From UBA8231 sp036011085 (lineage in GTDB: Bacteria > Latescibacterota > UBA2968 > UBA8231), in contig DASCMS010000029.1 in assembly GCA_036011085.1 (NCBI GenBank), forward strand, positions 124,001 through 188,000: a DNA stretch of 64,000 bases, read 5' to 3'. The notes below the pieces were generated by a model. It was not told the DNA's origin and ran no database searches. It worked only from the letters and a program-made list of their open reading frames with translations. A program made the position numbers and the translations under genes. Shown piece by piece: positions 34,702-42,883 of this stretch. Numbering within the stretch: the stretch's first letter is position 1; each line of letters opens with the position of its first letter.

Positions 34702-36186
34702 CTAAGGCCGCTCCAGGTCGGCCATCGGCTGGTGCCCGGCGTGTCCGTGCATTCGCCCTTCGGAGCAGGTGCGCAGCACAGGATAGACCTTGCCCGGATT
34801 CAGCAACCCGGTCGGATCAAAGGCGCGTTTCAGTTCCCCCTGCAAGTCTAGATCGTCATCGGAGAGCTGGCAGGGCATGAGGTCGCGCTTCTCCATGCCG
34901 ATGCCGTGTTCGCCGGAGAGTACGCCCCCGACCTCGACGCAGACCTTGAGGATCTCGCTACCGAGTTCTTCGGCCTGCTCGAGTTCGCCATCCACGTTGC
35001 TGTCGTAGAGCACCAGCGGATGCAGGTTGCCATCGCCGGCATGAAACACATTGGCCACCCGCAGGCCGCAGGCCGCGGACAGGGTCGCGATACGGTCCAG
35101 CACATCGGGCAGGCGGCCCCGTGGGATCGTGCCGTCCATGCAATAGTAGTCGGGGCTGATCCGACCCATGGCAGGGAAGGCGGCCTTGCGTCCCGCCCAC
35201 AGACGCTGGCGCTCCTCGGGCGTATCGGCATGGCGGATCTGTGGCGATCCGGCCGTCGATACCAGCGCTTCCACGGCGGTGATCTGGGCATCGACCTCGG
35301 CAGCGGGACCGTCCACCTCGACCAGCAGCAGGGCTTCGACGCCGACGGGATAGCCGCAGCCGAGGAATTCCTCCACCGCTTCGATGGAGAGTCGATCCAT
35401 GATCTCCATGCCGGCCGGCACGATGCCGGCGCCGATGATGTCGGCCACGGCCGCGCCGGCGGCTGCCACCGTATCAAATGCGGCCATCAGCGCCCGCGCC
35501 GACTGGGGCTTCGGCAGGATTCGCAGTGTCGCCTCGGTGACGATACCGAGCAAGCCTTCCGAGCCGGCATACAGGGCCAGCAGATCGTAGCCGGAGCGCT
35601 CCATGGCGGCGGAGCCGATGTCGACGATGTCGCCGTCAGGCAATACGAGCTGTACCCCGAGCAGGTTGTTCGTCGTCGTGCCGTACTTCAGGCAGTGCAC
35701 GCCACCGGCGTTCTCGGCGATGTTGCCGCCGATAGTGCAGGCGATCTGGCTCGAGGGGTCGGGGGCGTAGTAGCAGCCGTGTGCGGCCACCGCGTGAGAT
35801 ACGGCGAGGTTCGTCACGCCCGGCTCGACGGTGACGGCGCGATCCTCGATATCGACGCGCAGAACCCGGTTCATGCGCGCCAGGCTGAGGACGATGCCGT
35901 CGCCGAGAGGCAGGGCGCCGCCGGATAGCCCCGTGCCGGCTCCCCAGGGAACGATGGGGATGTCGAGTTCACCGCAGGCCTGCACCACCTCGATGATCTG
36001 TTGGGTGGATGTCGGCAGGGCGACGGCGAGAGGGGTCTGCCGATAGGCCGAAACGCCGTCACACTCATAGACGACGAGGTCTTCGGCACGATGAATGAGG
36101 CCGCCTGTGTCAACCAGCCCGGCCAGGCGGCGCACCAGATCGCTACGCCGGGCCAGGCGCTCAGGCTGCGGCGTCGGCAGGTTCAC
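34702..36186 (-). CDS. glcD: Glycolate oxidase subunit GlcD (FAD-linked oxidase)
   Basis: 494 residues. The PCMH-type FAD domain has VPWGAGTGLSGGA and GGNIAENAGGVHCLKYG. The C-terminal FAD-oxidase domain includes NVFHAGDGNLHPLV and ends with GEHGIGMEKRD and DPTGLLNPGK. These match GlcD; a D-lactate dehydrogenase role is the main alternative, since the families overlap. The start overlaps the preceding PLP-enzyme gene by 4 bp (ATGA). Together with glcE it forms a coupled three-gene run. Confidence 0.9.
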   Translation of the reverse strand: MNLPTPQPERLARRSDLVRRLAGLVDTGGLIHRAEDLVVYECDGVSAYRQTPLAVALPTSTQQIIEVVQACGELDIPIVPWGAGTGLSGGALPLGDGIVLSLARMNRVLRVDIEDRAVTVEPGVTNLAVSHAVAAHGCYYAPDPSSQIACTIGGNIAENAGGVHCLKYGTTTNNLLGVQLVLPDGDIVDIGSAAMERSGYDLLALYAGSEGLLGIVTEATLRILPKPQSARALMAAFDTVAAAGAAVADIIGAGIVPAGMEIMDRLSIEAVEEFLGCGYPVGVEALLLVEVDGPAAEVDAQITAVEALVSTAGSPQIRHADTPEERQRLWAGRKAAFPAMGRISPDYYCMDGTIPRGRLPDVLDRIATLSAACGLRVANVFHAGDGNLHPLVLYDSNVDGELEQAEELGSEILKVCVEVGGVLSGEHGIGMEKRDLMPCQLSDDDLDLQGELKRAFDPTGLLNPGKVYPVLRTCSEGRMHGHAGHQPMADLERP

Positions 36187-37217
36187 GTGCCGTCCGTAGT
36201 CTCGAAATCCAGCCCCAGCTCATCGGCGTAGGCGAACAGCGCCGGCGTGCCACCCGTATGTACGAAGACGACCGTCTGCTGTGCCGTCCACCAGCCGGCG
36301 CGCACATGGGCGATGAGACCCGCCATGGCTTTGCCCGTGTAACAGGGATCGAGCACGAGTCCTTCGCTGCGTGCGGCCAGTTGCAGCGCCTCGCGGCTGC
36401 CGTCGGTGACGACGCCGTAGCCGGGGCCGACGAACTCGGCGGTGCTCTCCAGATCGTCCGGCGTGATGTCGAGGTCGAGGTCGAGGATCCGGCAGTGCTC
36501 GGCAGCCAGCTGCGCCATGTGCTGCGCCGCGTCGTCGTCGTCCCGGGGACTGGGGCTGATACCGACGACGCGCAGGGGAAGACCGAGGGCTCTGGCTGCC
36601 ACGACAATGCCCGTGTGTGTGTGTGCCCCGGAGCAGAGGTAGATGACGTCGGGTTTCACGCCGCGCTCCCGCAGCTGCGACCACAGCTCGAGGAAGCCGT
36701 CGACGTAGGCGATGCCACGGTAGACGGCACCGTCAGAGCTCGTGTTGTACGGTTTGTGCCCCGCGGCGCGCAGACGTTCCATCGTGGCCTGCAACGTTGC
36801 TCCCTGCTCGTCGATGGGTGGCAACAGGACTTCGGCACCGAACAGATGGGACAGCAGCAGGTTGCCCTGGGGCTGTGCGTGGGCGTCGGCGCGGCCCACC
36901 TGCACGGACTTCATGCCAAGTCGAGCTGCGACGGCCGCCGTCTGCCGCGACTGATTGGACTGGGCCGCGGCGCCATGAACAAGCACGTCACATCCGGCGG
37001 CTACCGCCGGCGCTATGGAGTACTCGAACTCGCGAATCTTATTGCCGCCGAAGGCCAGGCCCGTCAGATCTTCCCGTTTCATCCAGATACGGGGACCACC
37101 GACAGCCGTCGAAAGACGCGGCAGTTCGTCAAGTGGGGTGGGCAAGGCGGCCAGCCGCAGGCGCGGCAGGCGATCGAGGCGTTGGCGTATCTGCTGGGGC
37201 GTATAGGTTGTGGGCAT
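36183..37217 (-). CDS. D-cysteine desulfhydrase / ACC deaminase-like PLP enzyme
   Basis: 344 residues, fold-type II PLP enzyme. The PLP lysine lies in FGGNKIREFEY (about residue 60), with SNQSRQTAAVAARLG after it. The phosphate-binding and nucleotide loop is seen in CSGAHTHTG, and HTGGTPALFAY closes the domain. The sequence is typical of D-cysteine desulfhydrases that release pyruvate, H2S and ammonia; ACC deaminase activity needs further residues I cannot confirm. It leads a run with glcD and glcE. A (GT)n tract encodes the HTHTG part and could be slippage-prone. Confidence 0.85.
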   Translation of the reverse strand: MPTTYTPQQIRQRLDRLPRLRLAALPTPLDELPRLSTAVGGPRIWMKREDLTGLAFGGNKIREFEYSIAPAVAAGCDVLVHGAAAQSNQSRQTAAVAARLGMKSVQVGRADAHAQPQGNLLLSHLFGAEVLLPPIDEQGATLQATMERLRAAGHKPYNTSSDGAVYRGIAYVDGFLELWSQLRERGVKPDVIYLCSGAHTHTGIVVAARALGLPLRVVGISPSPRDDDDAAQHMAQLAAEHCRILDLDLDITPDDLESTAEFVGPGYGVVTDGSREALQLAARSEGLVLDPCYTGKAMAGLIAHVRAGWWTAQQTVVFVHTGGTPALFAYADELGLDFETTDGT

Positions 37218-37277
37218 GGCCGGAATCTACGCCGGATGAATCCCCCGTGACAACCTTTGAGAGGCTCTGTTGCCACG

Positions 37278-37306
37278 CGTAACCTCGTGCATTAGCTTAG
37301 GTTACG
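37278..37306. promoter_or_regulatory. Inverted repeat in the divergent gap before the ABC exporter
   Basis: CGTAACCT (37278-37285) and AGGTTACG (37299-37306) form an 8-bp inverted repeat with a 13-bp spacer, so the half-sites are 21 bp centre to centre, about two helical turns. It lies between two divergent genes and just before TTGACG and TTGACA sequences (37311-37328). A regulator site is likely. Confidence 0.45.
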
Positions 37307-37437
37307 TGATTTGACGGGCTGTTGACAGATCTTGAACGGCCCCAACACCAAGAGATTCAGTCCTTTATGATGGTTCCCGCGGACCTGCGCCGCAGCTGGT
37401 TGAACGTCCTTTCCCGCCCTCCGAGGAGATAGCCGCC

Positions 37438-39747
37438 ACGGACCTCCTCGAACCCATCTCGGAAGAACTAGAGCCGCACCTGCGTCGGGAGCTGCACCCG
37501 GGCGAGTTGCTCCTCGCTTTGCTGGTCGCCGATCTGGATCGCGACGGGCGCTACGGTGAGAACTGGCTCGTTCTGACGGACGAGCGCATCCTCGTATTGC
37601 ACGCCAATGGTGGCGCGCCGCGAGTCGATACCTTTCCGCTGGCCGAGGTGAAGCGCATCCAGACGCGCAGCTACGTCGGCAACGGTTCACTCGTCATCGA
37701 CATGCCCGACGGCATGCACGAGCTCGTCCGTTTCTCCCAGGGCAACTACTTCAAGTTCTCGTCCATCCCGCAGGTCGTGGAAGCAGCCATGGCCAGTCCC
37801 ACGGTCCGGGTGGGTGAGGACGACGACGATGGCGCCATCCCGCACCGGCGCGTCGAACACTGCGAGACCTGCGGCCGCGCCTTGCGGGCCGGTTCGAAGG
37901 TCTGCCCCGCCTGCATCAAGAAACGCGAAACCTTCTGGCGACTGTTCTCCTACGTCAAGCCGTACAAGAAGGTGGCCATCTTCGGGTTTGTTCTGACCCT
38001 GACGATGACGGCCATCGGCATGCTGCCGCCGCAGCTGAACCGACGGCTCATCGACGATGTGATCACGCCCGTTATCTCCGACTACATGGGCACCGACGCC
38101 GAGGGTGTCCGCCGGCAGGACTTAGATCTGGGGCCGATGATACCGGAGGCGGGGTACGTCGATGACCTGTTGTGGATCGTCATGGGGCTGCTTTCCATCC
38201 ACTTCAGTCGCATGCTGATCAACGGCGTGCGTTCCTACACGCTCGGGTGGCTGGGTCAACGCATCACGTACGACCTGCAAACCGAGATCTTCAACTATCT
38301 GCAGCTGTTGTCCCTGTCGTTCTACAGCCAGCATTCCACTGGCCGCATCATGACCCGCGTGACGAGCGATACGGAGCGCATGCGCGGTTTCATCACCACT
38401 GGCTTTCAGGACATGGTCATCGCCATCCTGACACTGCTCGGCATCGGCGGGGCGTTGTTCTGGATGAACTGGGAGCTGGCCCTGCTGGCGCTGATCCCCA
38501 CGCCGATCATGCTTGCCGTCACCTTGTTCTACCGCAAACGGATCCACTGGGTGTTCCACACGATCTGGCGGCGCATTTCGGCACTGAACTCGCAGCTGGC
38601 GGATACGATCCCCGGGGTGAAAGTCGTCAAGGCCTTCGCCCAGGAGGGCCGCGAGATCGGCACCTTCGACAAGCGCAATACGGAGTTGCGTGAGTCGCGT
38701 ATGGTGTCGGTGAAGATGAAGTCCTACTTCCTGCCCGGCATCGCCTTCATCACCTCCATGGGCTCGGTCATCCTCTGGTGGTTCGGTGGCAATCGTGTTC
38801 TGGAGAACACGCTGACCCTGGGCGAGCTGCAGGCCTTCATCTCCTACATGGTCATGTTTCTCAGCCCAGTGCGTGAACTGAGCCGACTATCGGACGAACT
38901 CGAGTCGGCGGCCACCACAGCCGAGCGGGTTTTCGAGATCCTCGATACCGAACCCGAGGTGATGGACCGGCCCGACGCGAAGGACCCGGGCGTGATCGAG
39001 GGGCGCGTCGAGTTCCGTAATGTCTCCTTCACCTACGACGGTTTTGCCCGCATCCTGGACCGAGTGTCATGCACCGTCGAACCGGGAGAGATGATCGGCC
39101 TCGTCGGACACTCCGGTGCCGGCAAGTCGACGCTGGTGAATCTCATCTCCCGCTTCTACGACGCGACGGACGGGGAGATCCTCATCGATGGTGTGTCGAT
39201 CACCGACCTGCAGCAGAAGAAGCTGCGGGCCCAGATCGGGGTCGTCCTGCAGGAGCCCCTGCTGTTCCAGGGCTCCATCGCACAGAACATCGCCTACGGC
39301 CGCCCTGAGGCATCCCGTTCCGAGATCATCGCTGCGGCGCGGGCCGCCAATGCCCACAAGTTCATCATGAAGATTCCCGACGGCTACGACAGTGAGGTAG
39401 GCGAGCGCGGCGGTCGTCTCTCCGGCGGCGAACGGCAGCGGATCTCCATCGCCAGAGCGCTCATCGGCAATCCCCGGGTCCTCATCCTCGACGAAGCCAC
39501 AAGCTCGGTGGACACGCAGACCGAATTCGAGATCCAGGAGGCACTGGAGCGATTGACGGCCAACCGCACGACCTTCGCCATCGCTCATCGTCTGTCGACG
39601 TTGAAGAACGCGGATCGATTGTTCGTCCTGGACAAGGGTCGGATCGTCGAGGAGGGCTCACATGCCGCGCTGCTTGAGCAGGAGGAAGGTGTCTACCGCA
39701 ACCTCGTCGACATGCAGACGGAACTGGCCAAAGTGAGAGCTCTGTGA
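37438..39747 (+). CDS. ABC exporter with N-terminal PH-like and zinc-ribbon domains (cyanophycin-associated type)
   Basis: About 769 residues if translation starts at ACG 37438, which has AGGAG 9 bp upstream; no ATG, GTG or TTG exists in frame before TTG 37507, which would cut into the first domain. Residues about 20-125 look like a PH-like domain (WLVLTDERILVLHANGG). A CETC...CPAC zinc ribbon follows. Then comes a six-helix ABC exporter domain and an ATPase with Walker A GHSGAGKST, signature LSGGERQR and Walker B VLILDEATS. This layout matches the exporter annotated near cyanophycin genes, as does the next gene. Cargo is unknown; it probably works as a homodimer. Confidence 0.85.
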   Translation, partial: TDLLEPISEELEPHLRRELHPGELLLALLVADLDRDGRYGENWLVLTDERILVLHANGGAPRVDTFPLAEVKRIQTRSYVGNGSLVIDMPDGMHELVRFSQGNYFKFSSIPQVVEAAMASPTVRVGEDDDDGAIPHRRVEHCETCGRALRAGSKVCPACIKKRETFWRLFSYVKPYKKVAIFGFVLTLTMTAIGMLPPQLNRRLIDDVITPVISDYMGTDAEGVRRQDLDLGPMIPEAGYVDDLLWIVMGLLSIHFSRMLINGVRSYTLGWLGQRITYDLQTEIFNYLQLLSLSFYSQHSTGRIMTRVTSDTERMRGFITTGFQDMVIAILTLLGIGGALFWMNWELALLALIPTPIMLAVTLFYRKRIHWVFHTIWRRISALNSQLADTIPGVKVVKAFAQEGREIGTFDKRNTELRESRMVSVKMKSYFLPGIAFITSMGSVILWWFGGNRVLENTLTLGELQAFISYMVMFLSPVRELSRLSDELESAATTAERVFEILDTEPEVMDRPDAKDPGVIEGRVEFRNVSFTYDGFARILDRVSCTVEPGEMIGLVGHSGAGKSTLVNLISRFYDATDGEILIDGVSITDLQQKKLRAQIGVVLQEPLLFQGSIAQNIAYGRPEASRSEIIAAARAANAHKFIMKIPDGYDSEVGERGGRLSGGERQRISIARALIGNPRVLILDEATSSVDTQTEFEIQEALERLTANRTTFAIAHRLSTLKNADRLFVLDKGRIVEEGSHAALLEQEEGVYRNLVDMQTELAKVRAL

Positions 39748-40268
39748 GTGGCGGTGACGGGGGACTCCGGACCGAGCCGGGCCTCGACACCGGCGCCGCG
39801 CTCCTTGTGGCAGCGCAGATGCAGATCCGGCGCACAGAGCGCGGGTTGCTGGCAGTGCGCATCGGCGCCGAAGACTACGAAGATGTCACTGTGCGCCGTG
39901 CCTTTCCCCTGGAAGCGGCAGATCGATACCTGGGTTTCTTCGATACCGATGGCGATGAGCTTGGCATCCTGGAAGATCCCGGCGGCCTCGACAGCGACAG
40001 CCGGGCGGCCCTCGACGAACAGCTGGCGCTGACCTATTTCCTGCCGAAGATCCTCGCCGTGACCCACATCGGCGAGGAGTTCGGCGTCGTCCACGCCGAC
40101 GTGGAGACGACGAGTGGGGCGCGACAGATCGAGATCCGCGGCATTCGCTCAAGTATTCGAGTGCTGTCGAGGAACCGAGCTCTGGTGGAGGACGCCGACG
40201 GCAACCGCTACGAGCTGACGGACTATCGAAACCTGCAGAAGATGACCCGCGAGATTCTGGGCCTGTAG
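39744..40268 (+). CDS. DUF1854-family protein
   Basis: 174 residues from a GTG that overlaps the stop of the ABC exporter gene (GTGA), so the two are coupled. The protein is soluble with no signal peptide. It holds the DUF1854 pattern: VRRAFPLEAADRYLGFFD, DEQLALTYFLPKI, GVVHADVETTSGAR and a final NRYELTDYRNLQ. It is known as the partner of the PH-like/zinc-ribbon ABC exporter and is reported near cyanophycin metabolism genes. A regulatory or accessory role is inferred; no catalytic motif is seen. Confidence 0.85.
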   Translation: MSGGDGGLRTEPGLDTGAALLVAAQMQIRRTERGLLAVRIGAEDYEDVTVRRAFPLEAADRYLGFFDTDGDELGILEDPGGLDSDSRAALDEQLALTYFLPKILAVTHIGEEFGVVHADVETTSGARQIEIRGIRSSIRVLSRNRALVEDADGNRYELTDYRNLQKMTREILGL

Positions 40269-40291
40269 AACCTTCGACAGCCTGCAGGAGC

Positions 40292-40325
40292 AAGGGCCGT
40301 CCCGGATATCCGGGGCGGCCCTTTC
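40292..40325. terminator. Bidirectional intrinsic terminator
   Basis: Hairpin AAGGGCCGTCCCGG / CCGGGGCGGCCCTTT around ATAT, with A-rich and T-rich flanks. It follows the DUF1854 gene and precedes the convergent unknown gene ending at 40355. Confidence 0.75.
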
Positions 40326-40354
40326 GTGTACATCGCGCGAGGTTTCGGTTCCTC

Positions 40355-41104
40355 TCAGTTCATCAGATTCCGGGGGATGAAGTCCGGCTTCAGCTCCGAG
40401 TAGGGAGTACTGGCTTCGAGGAACTGCTTGCGGGTCGTTTCGTTCGGCTCGAGGCGCCAGCGATTGTAGGCGTCGAGCATGCGGTCGAGGGCCTGCGCTT
40501 CGATCTGCGGCAGTGCCGCCAGATGGGCGTCCTGCTCCAGGTGCCAGGTCTGGCCCGGTGACAACCGTTCCATCAGGTCCATGTGATTTGTCGCCATGTG
40601 GGCGAGGACCTCGTGATATGTACCGAATTCATCGGCGAGTTTTTCCAGCGTCACCGACAGACCACGATAGCGGGGCGGCAGACGGCTGCAGAACACAGAG
40701 GCCCAGCTGTAGAACTGCCGCGCCTCCTCGATGTAGGCCTCATCCGGTGTCGTGGCTCGACGGTAGAAGGACACGTGATCGCCGAAGCCGGCGAAAAGGC
40801 CGAAGGCCATCAGCCGGTGATCGGCGTTGGTGCGGTACACGTCCGTCTTGCCGCGGTTCGTGCAGCTCTGCTCAGCCTTCTCACAGACGTCGAGTGCCGA
40901 GGGCGCCAGATGATCGACGTTGTCGGCATAGAACCGGCCGTCCACGAGGGAATGCAGCAGTCCGGCGAGATAGACGTTGACTTCTTCGTCGCCGTCCGAC
41001 TCGTGATCTGTTTCAATACGAGACTGCAGGAAGGCGTTGAGCATGAAGAAGAAGAGCGGCTCTCGCTCTCCGTTGCGAAGGTCCAGGTAGGCGGTTGAAT
41101 CCAT
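40355..41104 (-). CDS. Protein of unknown function (249 aa)
   Basis: A soluble, mainly helical protein without signal peptide. Acidic segments (HESDGDEEVN) and a Cys pair (CEKAEQSC) occur near the N-terminal third, and DEFGTYHEVLAHMATNHMDLMERL in parts near residues 160-185. The His residues might bind metal but form no known motif. I recognise no family. The upstream 125 bp contains a CA-rich tract at about 41145-41190 and no clear promoter. It is separated from the exporter genes by a terminator. Confidence 0.65.
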   Translation of the reverse strand: MDSTAYLDLRNGEREPLFFFMLNAFLQSRIETDHESDGDEEVNVYLAGLLHSLVDGRFYADNVDHLAPSALDVCEKAEQSCTNRGKTDVYRTNADHRLMAFGLFAGFGDHVSFYRRATTPDEAYIEEARQFYSWASVFCSRLPPRYRGLSVTLEKLADEFGTYHEVLAHMATNHMDLMERLSPGQTWHLEQDAHLAALPQIEAQALDRMLDAYNRWRLEPNETTRKQFLEASTPYSELKPDFIPRNLMN

Positions 41105-41230
41105 GACGACGTGCTCCCAGTTGCATAAGGTGCACCGCAGGACTTCTCACTCACACACACTCTCACCATCACACCCACATCCGACTAGATCGGCACCGGG
41201 GTGGTTTTGTACCAGCACTTTCGCGTGCGG

Positions 41231-41761
41231 CTACTTCAGTTCGCGCAAGGTCTGGTCGAACATCATGTACACAGGGGGAGAGAACAGGACGAAGGTGACG
41301 CCCTCGGGCAGGGACTGGGACCGCAGGTGTTCCACCGTGGTCGTCAGTGCTACACGGCTCGCCGCTTCGACGGGGTATCCGTACACACCGCAACTGATCG
41401 CTGGAAAGGCGACGCGGCACAGACCGTGCTCCGCGGCAAGGGCCAGGCTGCTTCGGTAGCTGCTGCGCAGCAGCTCCGCATCGCGCTCGGTGCCACGGTA
41501 GACGGGACCCACCGTGTGGATAACATGACGTGCGGGCAGGAGATACCCCGCGGTGATCCGAGCCTCTCCGGTAGGGCAGCCCCCGAGAAGCCGGCACTCA
41601 GACAGCAGCCTGGGCCCGGCAGCGCGGTGAATCGCACCGTCAACGCCACCGCCGCCGAGAAGGGATTCGTTGGCTGCGTTGACGATAGCATCAACATCCA
41701 GACGGGTGATATCTCCCTGGATCAGGTCGATGCGGTCGACGTGCGAACGAGGTCTCAACAT
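41231..41761 (-). CDS. Macrodomain ADP-ribose hydrolase (YmdB/MacroD-like)
   Basis: About 176 residues from ATG 41761; TTG 41815 is an alternative start. The macrodomain is complete: DLIQGDITRLDVDAIVNAAN, GGGGVDGAIHRAAG with the catalytic-loop glycines, and FPAISCGVYGYP. These enzymes remove O-acetyl from O-acetyl-ADP-ribose or ADP-ribose from proteins. The physiological substrate is not shown by the sequence. It follows the GT2 gene after about 60 bp and may share its transcript. Confidence 0.9.
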   Translation of the reverse strand: MLRPRSHVDRIDLIQGDITRLDVDAIVNAANESLLGGGGVDGAIHRAAGPRLLSECRLLGGCPTGEARITAGYLLPARHVIHTVGPVYRGTERDAELLRSSYRSSLALAAEHGLCRVAFPAISCGVYGYPVEAASRVALTTTVEHLRSQSLPEGVTFVLFSPPVYMMFDQTLRELK

Positions 41762-41823
41762 GATTACACGACACTGGCTGCGTGCATAGATACCCACGTG
41801 CCGGCCAAGGCGCAAGGCGATCG

Positions 41824-42840
41824 TCAGGCGACACAGAGGAAGTCAGTACCCTCGCTCAGGTCGATACCTGACAGGTACTCCCGGATCAGTGCCCGTGCCC
41901 CTCGCGAGGCGACGGCGGCCAGCAGCATGGGCCGCCGCAGCGACTGCCAACACGCGGTGACCTCGTCAGGGCCGATGATGGGTACGCCACGCAGAGTGCT
42001 GCCGATACGCTTCGGTGCGATATCGACAAAGGCGTGGGGCCGCTGTCCGGCACGGATCAGGTGCTTGCTCAGACGCCGCCCAGTCTGACCGGCGCCCCAG
42101 ACGATGAGACCGTCGCGTGCGGCCAGCGGTCCGCGCGACAGGTAGTGCGCCTTGGCGCGGAGGAAGTTCTCGATCGAGTAGCGACTGTCGGTTCGCGTCG
42201 CCCGATCGCCGTGTTCGCGCCAGCGGACCAGGGGCTCGGCAATCTTGGCAAAGCGGCGACCGGCGGCGTGGTAGCGCAGCCACAAGTCGTAGTCCTCGGC
42301 CCAGCCGCGTTCCTGATAGGCGCCCAGTTCTTCGAGCTCAACTCGGCGAAGCACGGCCGACGGGTGGGCGATGGGGCTCTCGATGAACATCTCCCGGCAG
42401 ATATCATCGTGGGTCACCAGGGCGTTCTGCCAGTCGACGTAGATGCGGAATCCTTCCGCCACATCGGCGGGGGGGAAGGCTTCCACCTGTGTGCCACAGA
42501 CGGCCACGTCACCATCCTGCTCCATGACGGCCAGTTGTCGTTCGAGTCTGTCTGGGAGACAGAGATCATCGGCATCCAGGCGGGCCACATAGGGCGCGTG
42601 GCAGTTCGACAGGCCGAGGTTGAGCGCCGGCAGAAGACCGACGTGTGGGGAACTGACGACCCGCATCCTGGCGTCGCTTCGGCGCGACAGCAGTCCCGCC
42701 GTGCCGTCGGTAGAACCATCGTCGACGACGACGACTTCGAAGTCGTCCATCGTCTGCGCCTCAATGCTGTCGAGAGCCTCATCGAGAGTGGCAGCACCGT
42801 TGTAGACAGGCATCAGGACGGAGACGAGAGGAGTGGCCAT
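41824..42840 (-). CDS. GT2 glycosyltransferase with C-terminal Rossmann-like domain
   Basis: 338 residues. Residues about 5-225 are a GT-A glycosyltransferase family 2 domain: VSVLMPVYNGAATLDEALDS, VVVDDGSTDGT and the DxD-type RLDADD, then the acceptor-side GWAEDYDLWLR. Residues about 250-338 form an extra nucleotide-binding-like fold, starting with VWGAGQTGRRLSKHL. This fusion is reminiscent of transferases that carry a CoA- or sugar-binding Rossmann module. The sugar donor and acceptor are unknown. It is divergent from map. Confidence 0.85.
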   Translation of the reverse strand: MATPLVSVLMPVYNGAATLDEALDSIEAQTMDDFEVVVVDDGSTDGTAGLLSRRSDARMRVVSSPHVGLLPALNLGLSNCHAPYVARLDADDLCLPDRLERQLAVMEQDGDVAVCGTQVEAFPPADVAEGFRIYVDWQNALVTHDDICREMFIESPIAHPSAVLRRVELEELGAYQERGWAEDYDLWLRYHAAGRRFAKIAEPLVRWREHGDRATRTDSRYSIENFLRAKAHYLSRGPLAARDGLIVWGAGQTGRRLSKHLIRAGQRPHAFVDIAPKRIGSTLRGVPIIGPDEVTACWQSLRRPMLLAAVASRGARALIREYLSGIDLSEGTDFLCVA

Positions 42841-42844
42841 GTGC

Positions 42845-42874
42845 TTGACAGTCTACAATCCCAGCCGCCATACT
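42845..42874 (+). promoter_or_regulatory. Promoter for map, possibly leaderless
   Basis: TTGACA (42845-42850) and CATACT (42869-42874) are 18 bp apart. A start about 6-9 bp after the -10 box would be at or 1-4 bp before the ATG at 42884, leaving almost no leader and no room for a ribosome site. Confidence 0.45.
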
Positions 42875-42883
42875 CCAACCGGT

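Noticed and set aside
36609..36622. (GT)n tract as a phase-variable switch
   Set aside because: Only a few units, inside a conserved coding motif (HTHTG) and in frame; no sign of a broken gene.
41145..41190. CA-rich tract as a regulatory repeat
   Set aside because: Irregular, short and without symmetry.
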